Origin: Flavobacterium sp.
Lineage (GTDB): Bacteria; Bacteroidota; Bacteroidia; Flavobacteriales; Flavobacteriaceae
Reading direction: 5' to 3'
Assembly: GCA_030151255.1 (NCBI GenBank)
Contig: JASLED010000046.1
Span: forward strand, 1 to 30,222
DNA length: 30,222 nt
Shown: piece after piece, positions 24,697 through 30,222 of the stretch
How positions within the stretch are numbered: position 1 is the stretch's first letter
How the letters are laid out: every line of letters begins with the position of its first letter
The notes under the pieces: generated by a model
Databases searched by the model: none
What the model was told of the DNA's origin: nothing
What the model saw: only the letters and a program-made list of their open reading frames with translations
Made by a program: the position numbers and the translations under genes

Positions 24697-25428
24697 ATCT
24701 CTCTCTATCAACATTATTTTTACATAACGCGCAAAAACGCCATAAGCATCATATGATGCGCCAGCCAAACCAGGTATTCCGTCTAAAAAACCACGCTTTA
24801 TAAAATAAATATGAAAAAAGCGATAAAAAGGCTTAAATACCAAATGATAATACTTTACTTTTTTCTTGCGTTTTGCCAATTCACTTGCCTGAAACCAAGC
24901 ATACGAATCTTTTTTACCTAAATAATGAAAAATACCTTTGTACGTTAAATGTATTACATGAGGTTTTAAAACACCTATTTCGCCTTCGGCAATTTGCAAT
25001 TTTTCATGTACATCTCCAGTATAATACACATCTTTATTATATACTAAACGAAGTACCTTATCTGCCTTTTGAAAAAGAAAGCGATTGATGAAATAATGAG
25101 GAAAACGAAGTTTATAACCTGTAAAACTGGATTCTTCCGAAATTACTCGTTGAATTTCTTTACCTAATTCTTCCGAAATTCTTTCATCTGCATCAAGAAA
25201 AAGCACCCATTTGCCATGAGCATAAGGCAAACCAAAATTGCGCTGACTAGAAAAGTTTTTGAACGGATTTTGAAATATTACGCAATTCATCGATTGGGCA
25301 ATTTCAACCGTTTTATCTGTACTGTAGCTATCTACCACAATAATTTCATCGGCAAAACTTACTGATTTTATAGCATCTGCTATATAATTTTCTTCGTTAT
25401 ATGTTAATATAATAACACTCAGTTTCAT
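24688..25428 (-). CDS. Glycosyltransferase family 2 (LPS core WaaE/KdtX-like)
   Basis: A 246-residue GT-A enzyme. MKLSVIILTYNEENYIADAI opens the nucleotide-binding half, VVDSYSTDKTVEIA follows, SSQRNFGL is the Q-R-N motif of the WaaE-like subgroup, and LFLDADERI (DAD 79-81) holds the metal-binding acids. The C-terminal part has FIKRGFLDGIPGLAGASYDAYGVFARYVKIM. WaaE-like enzymes add a sugar to the LPS inner core. The ATG at 25428 is preferred over the TTG one codon earlier. It follows the next GT2 gene by 39 bases on the same strand and is probably the last gene of that operon. No terminator hairpin was seen; its end overlaps the deacetylase gene. Confidence 0.9.
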   Translation of the reverse strand: MKLSVIILTYNEENYIADAIKSVSFADEIIVVDSYSTDKTVEIAQSMNCVIFQNPFKNFSSQRNFGLPYAHGKWVLFLDADERISEELGKEIQRVISEESSFTGYKLRFPHYFINRFLFQKADKVLRLVYNKDVYYTGDVHEKLQIAEGEIGVLKPHVIHLTYKGIFHYLGKKDSYAWFQASELAKRKKKVKYYHLVFKPFYRFFHIYFIKRGFLDGIPGLAGASYDAYGVFARYVKIMLIERDLK

Positions 25429-25467
25429 CAAAATCCCTTATTAATATAATTGGTTAAAAATATAAAA

Positions 25468-26223
25468 CTATTTATTTAAAACCTTATTATGCAACCTAAT
25501 TAATTTAACATACTTAATAAACGAGAAAAAAGATTGAATACTTGCAAATGCTAACCCATCAATTCCGTTCAAAAATCCTTTTTTAAAGAAATAACAACGA
25601 ACAAAAGCTACCAATCCATTCAATACTGGTTTAAAGGAAGATACTTTCTTTCCTTTTTCAAACATTTGCTGTGCTGCCCAAGTAGAATATTGATTCTTTT
25701 TTTCAATTACTTGCTTGTAGGTTTGCCATCCATAATGCAAAATATGCACTTTTACTGTTGTTTCATTTGTTGTAACAATGTATTGATGTGTCATATCCTC
25801 AGATGGAGTAGCTGTTTTTTTATTAAAAAATCGAACCTTAGCATCTGGGTACCAACCCGAAAAGTCAATCAATTTATTACCCAAAAAGTTCTTTACTCTA
25901 AAACGATATCCATCATAATTCTCAGTAAAATACTCTTTCTTTTTAATAAAATTCAATGCATCAATATCCAAAAACTCATCCGCATCCAAGTTCATAATCC
26001 AATCATTCTTACAAAATTGCAAGCCATATGTGCGTTGTGGTCCATCTCCTAAGTATGCTTGCAAATACACCTTTGCTCCTTTCGCTTTAGCTATTTCAAC
26101 TGTACTGTCTTTACTGTTTGAGTCAATTACAATTACCTCATCACAATACTGCATTAGAGAATCAATACATTTTCCGATGTTTTTCTCTTCATTGAATGTA
26201 ATAACTAATCCACTAATTCCCAT
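25468..26223 (-). CDS. Glycosyltransferase family 2 (LPS core WaaE/KdtX-like)
   Basis: A 251-residue paralogue of the preceding GT2. It opens MGISGLVITFNEEKNIGKCI, then VIDSNSKDSTVEIAKAKGA, GPQRTYGL and NLDADEFLDI (DAD 80-82), and keeps the C-terminal FFKKGFLNGIDGLAFASIQSFFSFIKYVKL. The catalytic acids are intact. The pair of intact enzymes suggests two sequential sugar additions to the same acceptor, though the sugars cannot be told. It sits 34 bases after the LtaS-like gene on the same strand, which supports an operon. Confidence 0.9.
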   Translation of the reverse strand: MGISGLVITFNEEKNIGKCIDSLMQYCDEVIVIDSNSKDSTVEIAKAKGAKVYLQAYLGDGPQRTYGLQFCKNDWIMNLDADEFLDIDALNFIKKKEYFTENYDGYRFRVKNFLGNKLIDFSGWYPDAKVRFFNKKTATPSEDMTHQYIVTTNETTVKVHILHYGWQTYKQVIEKKNQYSTWAAQQMFEKGKKVSSFKPVLNGLVAFVRCYFFKKGFLNGIDGLAFASIQSFFSFIKYVKLIRLHNKVLNK

Positions 26224-26257
26224 TTTATCTGTATTTTATTGTTGTCCTTTTATTTTA

Positions 26258-28117
26258 TTAAGGCACTAACTGATTATTAATTACTCTATTATTAAACGAC
26301 TGAATGTATGCTTTTACAAACCTTTCCATTGCTTCTACCTGTTCGGGTTGCTTACTTAGCAAATTATTCTTCATTTCCGGATCTACTTTCCAATTATACA
26401 AGCCCAACGATTTTGTACCATCAAAAGCTAAATAATAATCGTCATTTACGTAATTGTAAATATTATTCAAGTAGCTTACCGCAAAATTCTTATCTGACTT
26501 ATACGATTTTCCAAATGAAACCACCTTTGTATTCAACTGCAAATAATCCATTAAACTTGGTAAAATGTCTATTTGTTGAAAGTTTTTCTCTACTCTCTCA
26601 ATTGGAATTGACTCATCTCCAGGTGCTAAAAACAAAATAGGTATTCTGAATTTCCCCACATTTGTTTTCCATTTTTCTTCTAATGGCTCTGAAGAAGTAT
26701 GATCGGCAACTATAATAAAAATAGTATTCTTATACCATGGTTTATGCTTTGCGGTTTCAAAAAACTGTTGCAATGCATAATCTGCATACGCAATAGACTC
26801 ATGAATATCTGCCTCTCCTTTCGGAAATTTGTTTTTATACTTATCTGGAATTGTGTACGGACTATGAGACGATATAGTGAATAAAGTAGAAAAGAAAGGC
26901 GCCTGAAACGTATCTAATTTATCAGCAAAAAACTGCATAAACTCCTCATCAAATATCCCCCAAGTTCCATCAAATGCATCCGGACCTTCATATTCATTTT
27001 TACCATAATACGCTTTAAACCCTGCTACATTGGCATATTGATCAAAGTTTTGACTTCCGTTAAACGCTCCATGAAAGAAAGCAGTATAATAACCATTATC
27101 ATTTAATATCTTAGGTAACGGATATACGTGGTTTAACGCATAGCTAGAGGTTATAAATGTGCGGTCCATTAAACTCGGAATACTCGAAATAGAAGACGGC
27201 ACAGCATCAATAGACACCTTGCCATTAGCAAAGCCATTTTCAAAAAAGTAGCTGTTATTAGCCAACGAATCCATAAAAGGAGTAAGTCCTCTATTCATAT
27301 TTTCGCGACCAAAACTCTCTACAATAAGCAATACAACATTCTTCTTATTAGCAGTATCATACGCAAAAGTTTGCACCGGATCAAACACCTTGCCCAACTC
27401 TTCTGGTGCATAAAAGTTATACTCGCGCAATACCTCTTTGCTCCCCATTGTTTTTAATACCGAAAATGGTGTATTGAGTACTAGGGCCGTATTCTTAAGT
27501 CCGCCATATTCTGCTGCATCTACCAATCGGATAGGTTTGGGTTGCAAACCTCCCCTGCCCAATACCAACAAGATACCTGTAACTAAAATAGCAACGGTTA
27601 ATTGCTTAAAATTAAACGTACTATGCAATATTCTGTAGTCTATTTTTCGGTATATCAACCAAAAAGAAACCCATGTAATAGCAATAAACAACGGAATCCA
27701 CCAATAATCTACAATAAAATTCTTCAGCAATCCTGGCAATTCATTTTCCATACCAGATGCCGTTATAAATGCATAAGTACTTCTTCTACCTATAAATTTA
27801 AAATACTCATAATCAACAAAATTTAAGCATAGCACAAATACATTTACAATGTAAAAGCTATACAACAACACTTGTTGATACCTTTTATTCGTCTGAAATT
27901 TGCCTGGAAATAAATGCAACAATGCAAAAGCTATATTGATAAAACCAAGTGCAGCCAAGTCAAAGCGGATTCCTCCCAAAATCATCTTCATAGACAATGG
28001 ATCTAACAAGTGACTGTTGTAAAAGTAAAACCCAAATCGGATTACTTGATAAAAAGCAAATATCAACAAGAATCTCAAAGCAAAAAGCCTCAAACTCTTA
28101 GAAAAAACAGTATTCAT
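26258..28117 (-). CDS. LtaS-like membrane sulfatase-fold transferase
   Basis: A 619-residue inner-membrane protein of the LTA synthase/sulfatase family. Five hydrophobic segments fill roughly residues 1-180 (LFALRFLLIFAFYQVIRFGF onward), then a periplasmic alkaline-phosphatase-type domain: LLIVESFGRENMNRG (metal Glu), NGKVSIDAVPSSISSIPSL with the likely nucleophile S302 in place of Thr, TLFTISSHSPYTIPDKY, and IFIIVADHTS (metal Asp-His). Such enzymes in Gram-negative bacteria transfer phosphoglycerol or phosphoethanolamine groups to surface glycans or lipids. A TTG-initiated extension to 28153 is possible but the ATG at 28117 is preferred. First gene of a probable operon with the two GT2 genes. 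Confidence 0.88.
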   Translation of the reverse strand: MNTVFSKSLRLFALRFLLIFAFYQVIRFGFYFYNSHLLDPLSMKMILGGIRFDLAALGFINIAFALLHLFPGKFQTNKRYQQVLLYSFYIVNVFVLCLNFVDYEYFKFIGRRSTYAFITASGMENELPGLLKNFIVDYWWIPLFIAITWVSFWLIYRKIDYRILHSTFNFKQLTVAILVTGILLVLGRGGLQPKPIRLVDAAEYGGLKNTALVLNTPFSVLKTMGSKEVLREYNFYAPEELGKVFDPVQTFAYDTANKKNVVLLIVESFGRENMNRGLTPFMDSLANNSYFFENGFANGKVSIDAVPSSISSIPSLMDRTFITSSYALNHVYPLPKILNDNGYYTAFFHGAFNGSQNFDQYANVAGFKAYYGKNEYEGPDAFDGTWGIFDEEFMQFFADKLDTFQAPFFSTLFTISSHSPYTIPDKYKNKFPKGEADIHESIAYADYALQQFFETAKHKPWYKNTIFIIVADHTSSEPLEEKWKTNVGKFRIPILFLAPGDESIPIERVEKNFQQIDILPSLMDYLQLNTKVVSFGKSYKSDKNFAVSYLNNIYNYVNDDYYLAFDGTKSLGLYNWKVDPEMKNNLLSKQPEQVEAMERFVKAYIQSFNNRVINNQLVP

Positions 28118-28180
28118 ATTTTTGGTAAATAAGTAAGTTTTTTGAAGGTGCAAATATTATTCTAAAAAATCAATAATGAG

Positions 28181-28996
28181 CTATACCGAAACATTATATT
28201 CGCGTAATGCATCATTTAACGATGTTTTTAAATCTGTTGATGCTTTTCGCTGTCCGATAATTAAAGCACAAGGCACCTGATAATTTCCAGCAGGAAACTG
28301 TTTTGTATATGACCCCGGAATAACTACCGACCTTTCTGGCACATAGCCCTTATATTCTTTTGGCTCACTACCAGATACGTCTATAATTTTTGTAGAAGCT
28401 GTAAGTACCACATTAGCACCCAAAACTGCCTCTTTACCCACATGCACACCCTCTACCACAATACAACGAGAACCTACAAAAGCATTGTCTTCAATAATAA
28501 CTGGTGCGGCTTGCAATGGCTCTAATACTCCGCCAATACCTACTCCGCCAGACAAATGCACGTTCTTGCCTATTTGCGCACAAGACCCTACTGTTGCCCA
28601 AGTATCAACCATAGTTCCTTCATCTACAAAAGCCCCTATATTTACATAAGACGGCATTAGAATAACCCCCTTAGCAATATGCGCACCATGTCTTGCCACT
28701 GCATTTGGCACCACGCGTACTCCTTTGCTTGCATAATCTGTTTTTAGCGGCATTTTATCGTGATATTCAAATATTCCCACCTCAATTGTTTTCATTTCCT
28801 GAATAGGAAAATACAAAACAACTGCCTTTTTTATCCACTCGTGCACCACCCATTTTCCCTCTAAAGGCTCTGCTACTCTCAATTTTCCGCTGTCTAATAG
28901 TTCTATTACCTCTCTAATAGCTTGTTGAGTTGCTTCGTTTTGCAAAAGTGCACGGTTATCCCATGCTTGTTCAATGCTAGATTGTAGTGTGTTCAT
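28181..28996 (-). CDS. dapD: Tetrahydrodipicolinate N-succinyltransferase
   Basis: Succinyl branch of lysine and meso-diaminopimelate synthesis: adds succinate from succinyl-CoA to tetrahydrodipicolinate. The 271-residue product has the usual length, an N-terminal helical domain (IEQAWDNRALLQNEATQQAI) and a left-handed beta-helix of hexapeptide repeats (GVRVVPNAVARHGAHIAKGV, VNIGAFVDEGTMVDTWATVG, AQIGKNVHLSGGVGIGGVLE, in pieces). The catalytic Asp in MVDTW and the Glu in CIVVEGVHVG are present. The oxidoreductase gene ends 4 bases upstream, so the two are co-transcribed. Diaminopimelate feeds the peptidoglycan. Confidence 0.96.
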   Translation of the reverse strand: MNTLQSSIEQAWDNRALLQNEATQQAIREVIELLDSGKLRVAEPLEGKWVVHEWIKKAVVLYFPIQEMKTIEVGIFEYHDKMPLKTDYASKGVRVVPNAVARHGAHIAKGVILMPSYVNIGAFVDEGTMVDTWATVGSCAQIGKNVHLSGGVGIGGVLEPLQAAPVIIEDNAFVGSRCIVVEGVHVGKEAVLGANVVLTASTKIIDVSGSEPKEYKGYVPERSVVIPGSYTKQFPAGNYQVPCALIIGQRKASTDLKTSLNDALREYNVSV

Positions 28997-29000
28997 CTCT

Positions 29001-29849
29001 TTACGTGTTTTTTACTGTTTGTATTACTGCCATTAAATCTTGTTCTGCCAAACCACTGGCATTTGCCTCGGCATAGGCTTGTTCTACAGCTTGCAACATT
29101 GGCGTATGCCAACCTTCATTTTGTGTAAGCCTTATATCCTTTAGCATAAACTTTAACGGAAAAGCCGCCGGATAATTGTTTGTTATAATACTAGGCGTTT
29201 TAATTTTACTCATACCCGATCCGCATGCACTCTCATTTACAATAGCCGTCATCAAGGTTTTATCTATGCCATTATCGGCTGCAAATTGCACAGTTTCTGC
29301 CAGTCCTTGCACCAATACACTCATATAATAGTTTATTGCCAACTTAGCCTTACTACCATTGCCTGGCTCGTTTAAATAAAACGTTTGCTTACCCATGCAC
29401 TCAAACAAAGGTGCTAATTCGGTGCACGCGCTTTGTGATGCACCTATTAAAAACAACAATGTGCCGTCTTGCGCGGGTTTTACACTACCAGACACTGGCG
29501 CATCTACATAAAAAGCCTGCTTACCAGCAAAGGCTACATGCAACTGAGCTGCCAAACCAGGCGATATTGTGCTGCTATTTACAATGGTTTTGCCCGCTAT
29601 AGCCGTAGCTAACAATTGATTTGCTACCTCTAGCACAGCGGCATCGTCTGGTAAGGTAACAAACAATACCTCGGTATTTTGCACCAACTCATGCCAATCA
29701 AATACAGGGGTGGCGTTATGCTCTGTTATAATTTCTTTGTTTGCATTGTTATTTCTGCAATAGGCAAACAAGCTATACCCAGCCTTTATTAGGTTGCTTG
29801 CCATGGGGTTGCCCATATTGCCAAGCCCTATCCAGCCTATATTTTTCAT
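29001..29849 (-). CDS. NAD(P)-dependent beta-hydroxyacid dehydrogenase (3-hydroxyisobutyrate dehydrogenase family)
   Basis: A 282-residue oxidoreductase. IGWIGLGNMGNPMASNLIKA (4-23) is the Rossmann dinucleotide site, VDAPVSGSVKPAQDGTLLF (115-133) the substrate-binding loop, and GNGSKAKLAINYY puts the catalytic Lys at 169 and the conserved Asn at 173. Substrates in this family include 3-hydroxyisobutyrate, tartronate semialdehyde, glyoxylate and succinate semialdehyde; sequence does not decide. It is the first gene of a pair with dapD, spacing 4 bases, but no established pathway links them. Several stretches are GC-richer than most genes in the window. Confidence 0.9.
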   Translation of the reverse strand: MKNIGWIGLGNMGNPMASNLIKAGYSLFAYCRNNNANKEIITEHNATPVFDWHELVQNTEVLFVTLPDDAAVLEVANQLLATAIAGKTIVNSSTISPGLAAQLHVAFAGKQAFYVDAPVSGSVKPAQDGTLLFLIGASQSACTELAPLFECMGKQTFYLNEPGNGSKAKLAINYYMSVLVQGLAETVQFAADNGIDKTLMTAIVNESACGSGMSKIKTPSIITNNYPAAFPLKFMLKDIRLTQNEGWHTPMLQAVEQAYAEANASGLAEQDLMAVIQTVKNT

Positions 29850-29876
29850 AGTTATTCTGTTTATTTATATCTACTA

Positions 29877-29884
29877 CAAAAATA
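29877..29884 (-). promoter_or_regulatory. -7 element upstream of the oxidoreductase-dapD unit
   Basis: TATTTTTG on the minus strand, 27 bases before the ATG at 29849. No clear -33 element. Confidence 0.4.
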
Positions 29885-30073
29885 ACTATATTATTCTAAA
29901 CACTAGAAAACCACACCAAAAACTACAGACTTATCAGCTAAAAAATAGTGCATCTAACGCAAAAGCACCCAACAAGGCAAAAGAAACCCAAAAAAATTTA
30001 CCGTATTAATTTACTAACTATAAACAAGTTATACTAAAACTCACAAAAAGTTTGTTTTTTTTTAGTTCAAAAG

Positions 30074-30104
30074 TTTGTCAAACTCAACAATAGCGCTATA
30101 TTTG
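30074..30104 (+). promoter_or_regulatory. Promoter of the tRNA-Ser gene
   Basis: TTTG (30074-30077), 19 bases, TATATTTG (30097-30104): an exact match to the Bacteroidota housekeeping promoter. The -33 box lies in a short dyad, GTTTG-T-CAAAC. Transcription should start near 30110, about 25 bases before the mature tRNA. Confidence 0.8.
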
Positions 30105-30135
30105 CACTCGCAATACAGAACGAAAGTATTCGTTT

Positions 30136-30220
30136 GGAGAAATGGCAGAGTGGTCGATTGCGGCAGTCTTGAAAACTGTTGACTGTAACAGGTCCGGGGG
30201 TTCGAATCCCTCTTTCTCCG
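30136..30220 (+). tRNA. tRNA-Ser (anticodon TGA)
   Basis: The acceptor stem GGAGAAA (30136-30142) pairs with TTTCTCC (30213-30219), with discriminator G at 30220. The anticodon loop CTTGAAA gives anticodon TGA, which reads UCA and related Ser codons. The D-arm consensus TGGCAGAGTGGTCGATTG, a long variable arm typical of class II tRNAs and the T-loop TTCGAAT are present. CCA is not encoded (the next bases are CT). The gene is complete at the window edge. Confidence 0.97.
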
Positions 30221-30222
30221 CT

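Noticed and set aside
28118..28153. Upstream TTG start for the LtaS-like protein
   Set aside because: The added 12 residues are polar, not part of the first membrane segment, and the codon sits in a likely promoter region; the ATG at 28117 is preferred.
29794..30009. 71-codon plus-strand frame upstream of the tRNA
   Set aside because: It begins antisense inside the oxidoreductase gene and runs into AT-rich intergenic DNA; the product is low-complexity Lys/Asn-rich with no promoter or start signal.
1..30222. CRISPR array, prophage, toxin-antitoxin or defence island
   Set aside because: No regularly spaced repeats, phage structural genes, nuclease-helicase sets or small toxin-antitoxin pairs were found; only the IS end at the left border is mobile.

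Overview
The window looks like chromosomal DNA of a low-GC member of the Bacteroidota, most likely family Flavobacteriaceae. Evidence: AT-rich intergenic DNA, promoters of the Bacteroidota type (TTTG or TTG, about 19 bp, then TAnnTTTG), a fused CcsB-CcsA cytochrome c biogenesis protein, a secreted protein whose mature part starts QVGIG, and flavobacterial-type versions of DapD, FeoB and YidD. The species cannot be named from sequence alone.

Left part (1-6100): the end of an insertion sequence, IS21-like in appearance, cuts off a secreted-protein gene. Then comes a minus-strand block of housekeeping genes: lgt (lipoprotein maturation), yidD (membrane protein insertion), cysS, folE, an undescribed 48-residue basic protein, and a class I aminotransferase. 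Strong hairpin terminators separate the units.

Middle (6100-17950): ccsBA on the plus strand; the iron importer feoAB on the minus strand, with a candidate operator over its promoter; recR, possibly on a leaderless mRNA; a sodium/solute symporter that converges and overlaps with a small CoA-binding protein; then an OmpW-type outer membrane protein and a Zn/Cd-type P1B ATPase. The ompW promoter carries a TGAT-N4-ATCA box centred near -42, where an FNR/CRP-family activator would sit. Heme-protein maturation, ferrous iron uptake and metal transport therefore lie close together.

Right part (17950-30222): purL, preceded on the same strand by a lipoprotein with a probable beta-helix and a glycosyltransferase-like protein that has lost its catalytic DxD motif. 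Next are a polysaccharide deacetylase, two intact GT2 glycosyltransferases and an LtaS-like membrane sulfatase-fold enzyme. Together these look like a cell-surface glycan (LPS core or similar) locus. dapD and a beta-hydroxyacid dehydrogenase form a two-gene unit that seems GC-richer than most of the window. The window ends on a tRNA-Ser(TGA) with a textbook promoter.

Most of the window is ordinary core genome. No CRISPR array, prophage or recognisable defence system was seen. The observations most worth following are the degenerate glycosyltransferase with its lipoprotein neighbour, the two candidate operators, the possibly leaderless recR and the unannotated 48-residue protein.
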